A stretch of DNA of 41,103 nucleotides from a bacterium (GTDB lineage Bacteria; Sumerlaeota; Sumerlaeia; SLMS01), in contig WGMQ01000040.1 in NCBI GenBank assembly GCA_016125005.1, positions 1 through 41,103 of the forward strand. Direction: 5' to 3'. The translations under genes were made by a program, and so were the position numbers. This document shows positions 24,733 through 33,386 of this stretch, in pieces; position 1 is the first letter of the stretch; each line of letters opens with the position of its first letter. The notes below the pieces were generated by a model. It saw nothing but the letters and a program-made list of their open reading frames with translations. It did not search any database and was not told the DNA's origin.

Positions 24733-25653
24733 ATGAGTTGGTTCCGCCGTCCAACACCCGAGTACATCAACATCACCGGTCCCCAGACCAAGGCCATGAA
24801 GGATCGCATCCCCAAGGACCTTTGGCACAAGTGCCGGAAGTGCTCGACCATGACGCTGCGCAAGGAGTTCGAGGCGAACCTCTCGGTCTGCCCCGCCTGC
24901 CAGCGCCACGAGCGCCTGACGGCCGCGGACCGCATCGCCCAACTGGTGGACAAGGGAACCTTCGTCGAGATGCACGCCAACCTGGCCGCGTCCGACCCCC
25001 TTCAGTTCGAGGACAAGCGCAAGTATTCCGAGTACATTGAGGCTTCCCGCAAGAAGACCGGGCTCAACGACTCGCTCGTCTGCGGCAAGGGGAACATCGG
25101 CGAGGTGCCCACGGCGCTCGCCGTCATGGACTTCAACTTCATGGGCGGCTCGATGGGATCGGTGCTTGGTGAGAAGGTCACACGCGCCATGGAACTGGCC
25201 CTTGAGGAGAACATCCCCTGCATCGCCATCACGGCCACCGGCGGCGCGCGCATGCAGGAAGGCATCCTCTCACTCATGCAGATGGCCAAGACCTCGATCC
25301 TGTGCGCGAAGATGGAGGAGAAGGGCGTGCCCTTCATCAGCATCCTCAGCGACCCCTCCACGGCCGGCGTCATGGCCAGCTTCGCGTCCCTCGGCGACCT
25401 CATCATTGCCGAGCCGGGTGCCTACGTCGGGTTTGCCGGCAAGCGTGTGATCGAGCAAACGATCAAGCAGCCACTTCCCGCCAACTTCCAGACGTCCGAG
25501 TTCCAGCGCGACCACGGCTTCGTGGACATCGTGTGTCCGCGCGCCGAAATGCGCGCGACACTGATCAGGATTCTTCGCATGATGACGGGTCGCCCGGCCC
25601 TTGCGCCGGAAGCCACTCCGGTCGCCGCGATGGAACCGCCCGCCAAGGACTAA
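24733..25653 (+). CDS. accD: Acetyl-CoA carboxylase carboxyltransferase subunit beta
   Basis: 306 residues. The four-cysteine zinc ribbon is intact (C34, C37, C53, C56). Next come ADRIAQLVDKGTFVE, GEVPTALAVMDFNFMGGSMGSVLGEK and the oxyanion/CoA region ITATGGARMQEGILSLMQMAK, then AEPGAYVGFAGKRVIEQT, all AccD hallmarks. With AccA it transfers the carboxyl group from biotin to acetyl-CoA in fatty acid synthesis. accA is not in the window. The Shine-Dalgarno sequence is weak (GAGG about 13 bases upstream). It is convergent with the next gene and their stops overlap in CTAA. Confidence 0.95.
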   Translation: MSWFRRPTPEYINITGPQTKAMKDRIPKDLWHKCRKCSTMTLRKEFEANLSVCPACQRHERLTAADRIAQLVDKGTFVEMHANLAASDPLQFEDKRKYSEYIEASRKKTGLNDSLVCGKGNIGEVPTALAVMDFNFMGGSMGSVLGEKVTRAMELALEENIPCIAITATGGARMQEGILSLMQMAKTSILCAKMEEKGVPFISILSDPSTAGVMASFASLGDLIIAEPGAYVGFAGKRVIEQTIKQPLPANFQTSEFQRDHGFVDIVCPRAEMRATLIRILRMMTGRPALAPEATPVAAMEPPAKD

Positions 25654-25877
25654 CCGCAGCAACCATCCCCCGAGCACACATGCCCGGCGCCGCGGCGCTG
25701 AAGCAGGAGCGTGCCTCCGCCAAGCTGGCGCTCGACAGGTTCTTCCGGCGGTGTCTCCCCGTGGTGCATCCCCAGTCGCTCGCAGACCTGTCCCCAGGTC
25801 TTGAGGCGCTCGCTCATGGGGTGGCGGACCTGCACCGTCTCGCCATTTGCCTCGCATCGGTATTCGTAGAGAGGCAT
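25650..25877 (-). CDS. FmdB-like small zinc-ribbon protein
   Basis: 75 residues beginning MPLYEYRC, the FmdB-family opening, then EANGETVQVRHPMSERLKTWG and a Cys-rich end (CSGDGCCG). The first CxxC of standard FmdB is reduced to one Cys (CEANG), so metal binding may use the C-terminal cysteines. The role in this family is unclear; some members are called regulatory. GGAG seven bases before the ATG supports the start. It lies downstream of the SRP RNA and rpmB on the same strand. Confidence 0.7.
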   Translation of the reverse strand: MPLYEYRCEANGETVQVRHPMSERLKTWGQVCERLGMHHGETPPEEPVERQLGGGTLLLQRRGAGHVCSGDGCCG

Positions 25878-25931
25878 GGAAAAACTCCGATCGGAAATCA
25901 GTAAAACGGCAAATACCCCGGTGGGATGAAT

Positions 25932-26026
25932 CTCCGGGCGACCCGAACACCCGAACCGCGCAACTTATGGCTGCTCCCTTCCGGGCCTGACCAGGTTCAT
26001 TGCCGTCCGTCATCCGGGGCCCGGAG
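25932..26026 (-). ncRNA. ffs: Bacterial small signal recognition particle RNA (4.5S type)
   Basis: On the minus strand the conserved apical hairpin of SRP RNA is unmistakable: GGTCAGGCCCGGAAGGGAGC with the following AGCC lies at 25969-25992, giving the GGAA-type tetraloop and symmetric loop bound by Ffh. The ends pair as CTCCGGGC / GCCCGGAG (26026-26019 with 25939-25932), giving a minimal RNA of about 95 bases. The exact ends are not fixed; a promoter-like pair upstream suggests a 5' end nearer 26050. No Alu-type extension is present. It targets membrane and secreted proteins together with Ffh. Confidence 0.95.
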
Positions 26027-26056
26027 GTTCACGCCACCGGGGCGTCAACCTCAGGC

Positions 26057-26086
26057 ATTTTGCACAACAGGCCGCTCCTCCGTCAA
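26057..26086 (-). promoter_or_regulatory. ffs: Likely promoter of the SRP RNA gene
   Basis: On the minus strand TTGACG (26086-26081) and CAAAAT (26062-26057) are separated by 18 bases, matching 5/6 and 4/6 of sigma-70 boxes. Transcription would start near 26050, just before the paired SRP RNA body. Confidence 0.4.
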
Positions 26087-26107
26087 GAGAAGCACCCGCC
26101 CGATACG

Positions 26108-26341
26108 TTACTTGCCCTCGGCCTTGGCCAGAGCGAGCTGAATCTTGCGGGGGGTGGGCTTGCGGAACGCGCCGTTCTTGATGGCCTTGGTGGAAACCAC
26201 GGCGCGGGTCGGGCGGCCCTGCTCGTCCAGAATCTTGACCTTCTGGAGGTTGGCCTTGAAGGTGCGCTTGGTCTTGTTGTTGGCGTGGCTGACGTTGTTG
26301 CCAACGGCACGCTTCTTTCCGGTAAACTTGCAGATCGCCAT
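26108..26341 (-). CDS. rpmB: Ribosomal protein L28
   Basis: 77 residues, starting [26 protein letters not shown], the L28 signature, with [21 protein letters not shown] following. The N-terminus keeps only one cysteine (C4) where zinc-binding L28 has CxxC, so it is the zinc-free form. The start was placed at MAICK rather than the upstream in-frame MTI or the longer open frame. It is a large-subunit ribosomal protein, co-directional with the SRP RNA about 80 bases downstream. Confidence 0.95.
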   Translation of the reverse strand: MAICKFTGKKRAVGNNVSHANNKTKRTFKANLQKVKILDEQGRPTRAVVSTKAIKNGAFRKPTPRKIQLALAKAEGK

Positions 26342-26527
26342 GATCGTCATCTCGCTAACGGTTTCCCACCCGGGGGACAAATCCCCCCGGTGAAGGGCGG
26401 AGAGACAACCGCGTCCCGCTCGCCGCTGTCAAGCATGAAGCGACACTCCATGCCCAGCGCGCCATCCAGAAGGGCGCATAGCTGCATTGTTCCCAGCACC
26501 GAGGCAGGCTTGGTCATGGTCAGCCCT

Positions 26528-26874
26528 GGTCCCGGCAGGGACCCAAACAGTCCCAGCCCCACCCATTCATGGTGGGGAGACCGTGCGGATGGGGATCGGA
26601 CCCCGGTAGTGGGTCCCACAAGATGCCGCGTCGGAGGCCCTCGATCCCCCGCCTGTCCGACCCCTCCCGGGGTCGGATCAATCGAAATTATTTTCCCCAC
26701 GTTGAAACGTGGGGCTACAATTATTGCGTCCCTCCCGGGACTATCCCGCCTTCCCGACCAGTAACGCGGAGGGAACTCCGAAGCATCCAGGTGCCATGCC
26801 AAGGACTGCGCCCCGCACCGACGAGGAGCCCGCACGGAAACAACGTCGAGACGCAGCCCTCCCGGGAGGACTGC
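26528..26874. repeat. Island of seven small GC-rich hairpins in a 616-base gene-free gap
   Basis: The gap 26342-26957 has no convincing gene. It holds seven perfect inverted repeats: GGTCCC/GGGACC (26528-26543), CCCCACC/GGTGGGG (26557-26577), GGACCC/GGGTCC (26598-26616), CCGACCCC/GGGGTCGG (26657-26676), CCCCACGT-TGAA-ACGTGGGG (26695-26714), GTCCC/GGGAC (26728-26741) and CCTCCCGGGAGG (26858-26869, inside GCAG/CTGC). Four share a TCCC-type loop or core. The CCCCACGT hairpin is flanked by AATTATT on both sides. They resemble REP-type intergenic hairpins. The rest of the gap shows nothing recognisable. Confidence 0.75.
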
Positions 26875-26957
26875 CCAGCCATTCCCATTGCCGGATCGCT
26901 CCCCCGCCGTCAAGGTAGGCTCGACTCTTGATACGCGTCGCAGAGGGAATTACCTCC

Positions 26958-27431
26958 ATGCGCAGCAACGCTACAACCGTTGAGGCCTACCTTGCGGAAC
27001 TCTTGCCCGAGAGGCGCAGTGCCTTGGAGACGGTTCGCGGGGTGATCCTCGCCAACATGGACCCGGCCCTTGAGGAAGGGATCCAATATGCGATGATCGG
27101 CTACTACGTCCCGCACCGCGTCTATCCGGCAGGGTATCACTGCGATCCGCGCCAGCCGCTTCCCTTTGCCGGACTGGCCTCGCGGAAGAACTACATGACG
27201 CTGAGCCTGTTCTGCCTCTATGCTCACGGCGACGATGGCAACGAGTTGGTGCGCTGGTTTCGTGATGCCTGGGAGGGCACCGGTCGGAATCTCGACATGG
27301 GGAAGGCGTGCGTTCGGTTCAAGAGAATCTCCGACGTGCCGCTCGATGTGGTCGCGGAGGCGTTCCGGCGCGTGCGAGCCTCCGAGTTCATCGCCATGTA
27401 CGAGGCCTCGCGCCGCGAGCGCAGCCGATAA
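26958..27431 (+). CDS. DUF1801 (YdhG-like) domain protein
   Basis: 157 residues. TVEAYLAELLPERRSALETVRGVILANMDPALEEGIQYAMIGYYV is the typical DUF1801 opening, and KNYMTLSLFCLY, DMGKACVRFKRISDVPLDVVAEAFRR the typical middle and end. The family is related to the Bacillus frataxin-like YdhG; its role is not settled. ATG 26958 was preferred over a start ten codons upstream because the family begins here; AGAGGGA lies upstream. Confidence 0.85.
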   Translation: MRSNATTVEAYLAELLPERRSALETVRGVILANMDPALEEGIQYAMIGYYVPHRVYPAGYHCDPRQPLPFAGLASRKNYMTLSLFCLYAHGDDGNELVRWFRDAWEGTGRNLDMGKACVRFKRISDVPLDVVAEAFRRVRASEFIAMYEASRRERSR

Positions 27432-27496
27432 CGATCCTTGACTCATCTCCGCGGTCTTATTCTGAATCCCGGTAAGTCTTCAGTCGGGGGTGTCGG

Positions 27497-28870
27497 GTGA
27501 TCAGGTTTCTTGGCGTGGTCTGCATGGCGATGGCGAGCGCCGTGGTGGCGCAGCCGGTGTTGAATCTTCCAGCGCGGCGGGCCAATGCGCCCACCGGGAG
27601 CCAGTTCTATCAGCAGATCCTCAACCTTTCCAGCACGGCCCGCGAGCAGGCCATCATCGACGAAATCGCACGCGGCAACATCCCTTCCTGGCTCCGTCCC
27701 CTCAAGCCGATCACGGCGACGGGCATCGTTTCCGGTGCGTCGAAGAGCGTCACTGTCTATGTGACTTGCGACTACATGGCGATCGGGAGCGACGACGACT
27801 TCTTTCGCATGCCGATGAGCGCCCCGTTGGCCCAGCAGGTCGCAGACATGGTCGGGTGCAGCCTCACGACGCGCAAGCTGGTGAATGACATCTATACACA
27901 GTCCCAGGTGAAGCTGGCGCCGTACCCCTTCAGCCCCACGAACTACGTCATCGACTCCGTCCAGGTCTTCTATCTGTCCCAGCAGGCCATCGAGAATCAG
28001 CGCGCCAGCTATGCGGACGGCCTGCTGGTGGGTGGCATCAAGAAGGACGTGGTGGTGACGAAGCGCCTTTCCGAGGTGGCCGTTTCCCCGCGCGCGTTCA
28101 TCTACGGTTGGCACCAGCTCAATGGCTCGCCGATCCAGCCGCTTTCCGCCGCCCACGAGGCCAGCTACGAGGATTACAGCCACGGCATTCGTCTGGTCCT
28201 GAACCAGATCAACGTGGATGGCACCGTGATGACGGTCCCGCAAATCGTGACGAGCGCCACGCTCCATCCGCTGCTGAGCGACGAGGGCGCCATCACGCTG
28301 AATGTCTATCCGATTCCGAATCCCTATGTGGTGAACGTGGCGCCGAACCTGATTCAGAACCCGGGCTTCGAGGAGACCTTCTCCGGCACCACCGCCCCGT
28401 CGTGGGAGCAATGGACGGCGCCCGGCTCGGCGACGATCACCTTCGGTCGAGCCAGCGTGAATCGGGATGAGGGCGTCGCCTCCCACTACTTCGCCCGCGC
28501 AGACACCGCGCCCTTCGACGGCGGCATTCGCCAGCGGGTGACGGTCACCCCGGGAGCGCGCTACCGGCTCACGGCCAGGATGAAGCGCCAGTCGACCTTC
28601 GTTGGGACACGGATCGAGATCGGCTACGATCCCACCGGCGGCAACGACCCCATCGGGCCGGACGTTGTCTATACATCGCTGCTGGACACGGCGGACAATG
28701 TGTGGGCGAGCTACCAGCAGGACTTTCTGGCACGCAGCTCCAGCGTGGTGGTGCTGGCCCGCGGTGGCCACACGGGCACCACGGGCGGCACGAACGCCTA
28801 CTTCTATGTGGACACTTTCACGCTGACGGAACTCGCTCCCCCACAGGCACAGGGCCTGATGCTGGAGTAA
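27497..28870 (+). CDS. Secreted protein of unknown function with a C-terminal carbohydrate-binding-like domain
   Basis: 457 residues from a GTG start with GGGGG upstream; the signal peptide ends VVAQ. Residues about 35-285 form one conserved-looking domain: VTCDYMAIGSDDDFFRMPMSA, CSLTTRKLVNDIYTQSQVKLAP, KKDVVVTKRL, FIYGWHQLNGSPIQPLS and YSHGIRLVLN. I recall similar secreted bacterial proteins but no assigned function; the conserved Cys, Asp and His could make an active site. Residues about 300-450 (NLIQNPGFEE, YRLTARMKRQ, FYVDTFTLTE) are a CBM4/9-like beta-sandwich. It contains two TCTATAC motifs (27891, 28668). It ends one base from the convergent gene. Confidence 0.7.
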   Translation: MIRFLGVVCMAMASAVVAQPVLNLPARRANAPTGSQFYQQILNLSSTAREQAIIDEIARGNIPSWLRPLKPITATGIVSGASKSVTVYVTCDYMAIGSDDDFFRMPMSAPLAQQVADMVGCSLTTRKLVNDIYTQSQVKLAPYPFSPTNYVIDSVQVFYLSQQAIENQRASYADGLLVGGIKKDVVVTKRLSEVAVSPRAFIYGWHQLNGSPIQPLSAAHEASYEDYSHGIRLVLNQINVDGTVMTVPQIVTSATLHPLLSDEGAITLNVYPIPNPYVVNVAPNLIQNPGFEETFSGTTAPSWEQWTAPGSATITFGRASVNRDEGVASHYFARADTAPFDGGIRQRVTVTPGARYRLTARMKRQSTFVGTRIEIGYDPTGGNDPIGPDVVYTSLLDTADNVWASYQQDFLARSSSVVVLARGGHTGTTGGTNAYFYVDTFTLTELAPPQAQGLMLE

Positions 28871-28871
28871 T

Positions 28872-30662
28872 TCACCACTCGCCCAATTGGTCGAGTGCCT
28901 GCCAGGCGTCGCCCTGGTGGCGTGCGATGGTCATGTGGACTTTTCCTCCGTCGCCCGCATAGGCCCACCAGTGGAAGTACCCTGCATCGGCGCGTGCGCG
29001 AAGGGGGTATTCGAGTCCCGCGGCAGCCGCCGGACATGAGTCCAAGGGCACCGTCTCCACAGCGACACCGAGCGCCTTGGTCACGGCGAGCGCCACCTCG
29101 TGTGTCCCCGCGTAGGTCGAGGGCGAGATGTCCGACGTGAGCACCAGCAGCGTGCGGCGACCCAGGATCGCCTCGTGGGCGAAGTTCATCCAGGGCTCGA
29201 CGTACTCGTCCGTCACCACGCGCTGGCCGCTCGGCAGCAGCGCCTCGTCCAGCCCGCCGTACATCGAATCGCACAGGATGATGCGCCGGATCAGCTTCAC
29301 GTTGGCGTCGGACTTCACGATCTCGCGCACGGCCCCGTAGCCAGCGCTGATGCTGGTGATGTTCACAGAGGTCACGCGGGTCTCCGCCGGAGCCCCGCGC
29401 TCGCGCAGGTTCGCCGCGATGGCCTCCAACAGGCGACCGAACATGGCCGGGTCCTCGAAGGGCTTGCGATAGACGGTCGAGCCCTGACCCAGCTCCAGCG
29501 CCACCACCGGGCCACCGTTGCCGCGCCGCTGCTGCTCCTCGATCACGAACCAGCCCGCCCCGTGGAAGTTGAGCGTCACCTCCACCTCGCCGCTGGCGGG
29601 CACCTTGTAGCCCTCGGGCACAAAGAGCGCGATGGTTCCCGACGTGCCGAGATCGAGCGCCGTCGTGGTCGGCAACTGCGCCGGCTCCGAAAGATCGCGG
29701 ATCGTCATGGTCGGGGTGAGGTCACTCACGCGGCGACCTTCCAGCGCCAGCCACATGTCGGCCTGATTGCGTACATGGGCCAGATGGATGGGGCGTTCGG
29801 CCGCGCGATAGCACCAGAAGTGCGCCTTGCCGGAATCCACCATCCAGGCGAGCTGATAGTCGGCGCTGACACTCGCCGCAGGCATGGAATCCGGTTCCAC
29901 CTCGACCGGCTTCAGTTCCAGCGCGGCAAGGATGGCGCGGGCACAATCCATCGGCCCGACAGAGCGGAACGACGGCGTGGAGGAGAAGGCCATCAGAAGC
30001 TCGCGCTCGCCCTTCATGGCCTTGCGCGCGAAGTCGACGATCGGGTCGATGCCATCGGCTCCGCGACGTGGACGGCGATTGTCCGGCGGGGCCGAGTCGG
30101 GCCCATCGCCCACATAGAGCGAGTCGTTGAGCATCACACGCGCGACCATCGGCTCGAAGGCGGGAAGGCGCAGCACCCCACGAACGCCCGCGTATCCCGC
30201 GCTGAAGCCGGAGAGCTCCAGCCGCGCGATCCTAGCGTCACCCGCGCCCGTCAGCGCCGCCAACCGGGCGGTCGTTTGGGAGAGGACCCCCTCCATCACA
30301 CCCGGCGTCATCACGTCGGTCTCGTAGGCGGCGTCCCCTTCCTTGGCGTTCGCCACCAGAAGCGGATGCCGCGCCCCGCGCCGTGCGTGCTCCTGCTGCA
30401 TGAACCACGAAGCACCGTGAAAATGCAGGGTCAACGTCGTCTCATGGGCATCTGCCGCCGTGAAGCCCGCCGGGATGAAGAGCGAGAAAGTGGTGGAGGT
30501 GGGAGAGTCGATCGGCACGACAACGCCCGCTGGCGCCTCGGACCAACGATTGGCCTCGCGCTGTACCAACACGGGAGGAACCGCCGCCGCCTGGCTTATG
30601 CCCCAGAAACCAACCAGCATCAACACAGCCAACAACATGCAACGCACACGAAGCCCAGCCAT
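28872..30662 (-). CDS. Secreted protein with two tandem alpha/beta-hydrolase-like repeats
   Basis: 596 residues with a signal peptide (MAGLRVRCMLLAVLMLVGFWG...QAAA). It is an internal duplication of about 280 residues: LTLHFHGASWFMQQEHARRG and VTLNFHGAGWFVIEEQQRRG; LSGFSAGYAGVR (Ser154) and ITSISAGYGAVR (Ser439), both nucleophile-elbow-like; VMLNDSLYVG and IILCDSMYGG; IHLAHVRNQADMWLAL and VHMTIARHQGDAWQAL. Ser, Asp and His candidates survive in both halves, so both sites may be active. The substrate is unknown. The second Met (30662) was chosen because GAGAGG lies eight bases before it. It is downstream of the HD-GYP regulator on the same strand, 121 bases away. Confidence 0.75.
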   Translation of the reverse strand: MAGLRVRCMLLAVLMLVGFWGISQAAAVPPVLVQREANRWSEAPAGVVVPIDSPTSTTFSLFIPAGFTAADAHETTLTLHFHGASWFMQQEHARRGARHPLLVANAKEGDAAYETDVMTPGVMEGVLSQTTARLAALTGAGDARIARLELSGFSAGYAGVRGVLRLPAFEPMVARVMLNDSLYVGDGPDSAPPDNRRPRRGADGIDPIVDFARKAMKGERELLMAFSSTPSFRSVGPMDCARAILAALELKPVEVEPDSMPAASVSADYQLAWMVDSGKAHFWCYRAAERPIHLAHVRNQADMWLALEGRRVSDLTPTMTIRDLSEPAQLPTTTALDLGTSGTIALFVPEGYKVPASGEVEVTLNFHGAGWFVIEEQQRRGNGGPVVALELGQGSTVYRKPFEDPAMFGRLLEAIAANLRERGAPAETRVTSVNITSISAGYGAVREIVKSDANVKLIRRIILCDSMYGGLDEALLPSGQRVVTDEYVEPWMNFAHEAILGRRTLLVLTSDISPSTYAGTHEVALAVTKALGVAVETVPLDSCPAAAAGLEYPLRARADAGYFHWWAYAGDGGKVHMTIARHQGDAWQALDQLGEW

Positions 30663-30783
30663 CGCAGAGAACCTCTCGCCCAAAGGTCGAACGCCAAGCG
30701 CCGCAGAGCGGTCGGATCGTTCGCAAAGGACTACTCTACTCCAGCTAGATGGATGGCGTCACTGGGAAGTTGGGGGACTTGGC

Positions 30784-32103
30784 CTACCCGCCGCTCGCTC
30801 CCACGGGGAACATGCGGCTCATCTTGAAGAGGCCGGTCTCGACGTTGTACTTGCTGACGGGCTTGGGGGTTTCGGCGAGGCGGCGTTCGATGCCGGGGAA
30901 GTTGTCGACGACGCGCAGGAACGCGTCGAACACGCCCGGGTCGAACTGGAGTCCGCGGCGGGCACGCATGGTGGCGATGGTTTCGTCGATGGGGACGGCG
31001 CGCTTGTAGCTGCGCTCGTGCGTGAGGGCATCGTACACATCCGCCACGGCAACGATCTTGCCGAAGAGGGGGATCTGGTCCTTGGCAATACCGTAGGGAT
31101 AGCCGCCGCCGTTGTACCATTCGTGGTGGCTGATGGCGATGGCTTCGGAGGCGCGGAGGAGCGGTACCTCGGAGCCGGAGAAGAGTTCGGCGCCGATCTG
31201 GGTGTGGGTCTTCATGCACTCGAATTCGAGCGGGGTGAGGCGCCCGGGCTTGAGCAGGATCGAGTCTGGGACGCCGATCTTGCCGATGTCGTGCATGGGG
31301 GCGGCTTCGCCGATCATCTCGACTTCGCCGCGGTTGAGGCCCATGCTCTGGGCGATTTCGGCGCAGAAGAGGCCGATACGCTGGATGTGCTCGCCGGTCT
31401 CGTCGTCGCGCCACTGGGAGGCGCGGCCGAGGCGGATGACCAGGTCGCGATAGGCGAGGCCGATTTCGCGGGTGCGCTGGGCCAGGGCCTGCGTCGAGGC
31501 GATGAGGCGGCGCGAGCGCTCGAGGATCATGTGCTCGAGGTTGACCTGATAGCGACGCTGGCGGACGCGCGCGCGGCGTCGGCTGAGACCGCGCTCGATG
31601 GCGTCGTGCAGGGCATTGAAGTCGATGGGTTTGACGACGAAATCAACGGCGCCAGCGCGAAGGGCCTCGATGGCCATCTGCACGTCAGGGGCTCCGCTGG
31701 TGACCGCCACAACCATGTCGGGGTGTTGGGCGGTGACTTGGGCGAGCAGTTCGAGGCCATTGATTCCCGGCATGCGAACGTCGGTGATGAGTACGTGGGG
31801 GACGACTTCGCGCATGAATTCCCACACCTCAGCCCCGCCGCCGACGAAGAAGGTCTTGTAGCCGAACTTCATCATCTGTTGCGAGATGGCCCGGGCGACA
31901 ATGTGGTCGTCATCCACGACGAGGATGATCGGCTGGGAGAGATCGCTGCTCTCTGATGTGAGGCGACTTAGCTCGTCCCCAGCCAATGCAGCCGCTTGGA
32001 TGATCTCCTCTTCGAGGAGTTCCTCCGGGTTGGTCGACCCGTCCCAGGTTCGGTTGAACAGTGGGGTGTCGAGGCTGTAAGCGGCTTGACTTGAATTATC
32101 CAT
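30784..32103 (-). CDS. Response regulator with HD-GYP cyclic-di-GMP phosphodiesterase domain
   Basis: 439 residues. After a 55-residue N-terminal extension comes a receiver domain: acidic pocket in VVDDD (62-66), phospho-acceptor D108 in ITDVRMPG, and K158 in VKPID. A coiled-coil-like linker (about 175-215) leads to the HD-GYP domain: DDETGEHIQRIG, MHDIGKIGVP with H271/D272, HHEWYNGGGYP with GYP at 334-336, and VADVYDAL. All metal ligands seem present, so phosphodiesterase activity is expected, as in RpfG. No sensor kinase is adjacent. No clear Shine-Dalgarno sequence is seen. Confidence 0.92.
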   Translation of the reverse strand: MDNSSQAAYSLDTPLFNRTWDGSTNPEELLEEEIIQAAALAGDELSRLTSESSDLSQPIILVVDDDHIVARAISQQMMKFGYKTFFVGGGAEVWEFMREVVPHVLITDVRMPGINGLELLAQVTAQHPDMVVAVTSGAPDVQMAIEALRAGAVDFVVKPIDFNALHDAIERGLSRRRARVRQRRYQVNLEHMILERSRRLIASTQALAQRTREIGLAYRDLVIRLGRASQWRDDETGEHIQRIGLFCAEIAQSMGLNRGEVEMIGEAAPMHDIGKIGVPDSILLKPGRLTPLEFECMKTHTQIGAELFSGSEVPLLRASEAIAISHHEWYNGGGYPYGIAKDQIPLFGKIVAVADVYDALTHERSYKRAVPIDETIATMRARRGLQFDPGVFDAFLRVVDNFPGIERRLAETPKPVSKYNVETGLFKMSRMFPVGASGG

Positions 32104-32259
32104 TAATTTCGCAGAGCACCTGCGTGCCTGTCTCGGACTCAGAAATCAGCGACGATGTCGGCTGAAGTGAAAGGTAGAAGCTGGCCGCGCGCAAGAAAAA
32201 CATTGGACCCCATCGGCGATATTTAGGTATCGACCGTTTTCATACGCGCGCCCAGCGAC

Positions 32260-33255
32260 TCAAACTGGGCTCCACGGTTCGGAGAGGAACTCGTAGGCAC
32301 CTGACCAAAGAGGCTTTATGCGTCCGATCCCCGGGAAGGGGAAATGGTAGGCGAGGATCCGGGTCTTGTCCGTCGCAAGCTGGTCGAGTCGCTTCTTGCG
32401 GGTCTCAACGGCTTGGGTCGGGTTGAAATCATAGCCGAATACCCATTCGGGGTGGCGGAGGAAAAGAATGGGATGGTTGGCGGTGTCGGCGGTGACGAGC
32501 AGGTCGTCGGTCCCGGAAGTAACGCGAACCGCACTATGGCCGGGGGTGTGTCCATGGGCGGCCTCGGCAACAAGGCCGGGAACGATTTCGCCGCCTCCCT
32601 TTACGGTGCGGAGCCGGTCGCCCGCCGCGGCAAAGTTCTTCCGCGCGGCATCGAACAGCCCCTGCACCTTGGCGATGTCATTGTCGGGATTTGACCAGAA
32701 GTTATATTCGGTCTCAGAAATTACCAACTCGGCCTTCGGAAAACGAGGGAGACCGTTGGCGTCCGAGAAACCATGGAGGTGATCCGGATGGGCGTGGGTG
32801 ATGAAGATGGTGTCGATATCCTTCGGCTCGAGGCCGAGCGAGGCCAGGGCCTCTGTCTGGAGGCCTCCCTTGGGGCTGCCGCCGGGACCATAGCCCACGT
32901 CGATGAGGACATTGCGCTTTCCAACGCGGAACAGAACGGTGTTGATCGGTGCGTCCACATAGTCGGTGGGGAGAAAACTCTGCTCCAGGAGGGTCTTCAC
33001 TTCCTTGTCGGGCGCGTTGGTGACGATGGTGGGAGTGGCGGGTTCGAGCCGCACGGTGCCATCGCTGAGGACAAAGCCCTGAATGTCACCCACCGTGAAG
33101 GGATAGGCGCCAACGGTGCGTGGGGCGATGGGGGCCTTCGAGGTCCGTCCCGCGCATCCAAGGAGCGTTCCGCCCAGCATGCTGGCGGCGCCAAGGACCA
33201 GGCCACCTTTGAGCAGGGACCTTCTGTTCAGGGAAAAATCGGAGGACTGAGTCAT
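32260..33255 (-). CDS. Tat-exported metallo-beta-lactamase-fold hydrolase
   Basis: 331 residues. The N-terminus has a twin-arginine signal (NRRSLLKGG, R11-R12), and the hydrophobic run ends TLLGC, so C34 may be lipidated. The zinc-binding motif HAHPDH is complete (H154, H156, D158, H159), followed by GHTPGHS, TADTANH and AYHFPFPG. The arrangement fits the lactonase/methyl-parathion-hydrolase-like branch (AHL lactonase, SgnH-type MBL proteins) rather than true beta-lactamases. The substrate is not assignable. The 5' end faces the divergent metallopeptidase gene across 131 bases. Confidence 0.88.
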   Translation of the reverse strand: MTQSSDFSLNRRSLLKGGLVLGAASMLGGTLLGCAGRTSKAPIAPRTVGAYPFTVGDIQGFVLSDGTVRLEPATPTIVTNAPDKEVKTLLEQSFLPTDYVDAPINTVLFRVGKRNVLIDVGYGPGGSPKGGLQTEALASLGLEPKDIDTIFITHAHPDHLHGFSDANGLPRFPKAELVISETEYNFWSNPDNDIAKVQGLFDAARKNFAAAGDRLRTVKGGGEIVPGLVAEAAHGHTPGHSAVRVTSGTDDLLVTADTANHPILFLRHPEWVFGYDFNPTQAVETRKKRLDQLATDKTRILAYHFPFPGIGRIKPLWSGAYEFLSEPWSPV

Positions 33256-33386
33256 GGTGGGGTCTCACTTCCTTGCGGGGGATTGCTCTGAGCGCACAAT
33301 GTTCTTCAGCACCCCCGTTATTCTGCAAGCTGGATTGCGCTCTTTTCCCTCTGCACCGGGCGCCCATCTTGCCATGGTCAGTTGCC

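Noticed and set aside
26347..26913. 188-codon minus-strand frame in the hairpin island
   Set aside because: It runs through hairpin repeats, has no recognisable domain, and its start is not supported.
29100..30827. 575-codon plus-strand frame opposite the duplicated hydrolase gene
   Set aside because: The minus-strand gene has a signal peptide and internal homology; the plus frame has neither and reads as an Arg/His-rich shadow.
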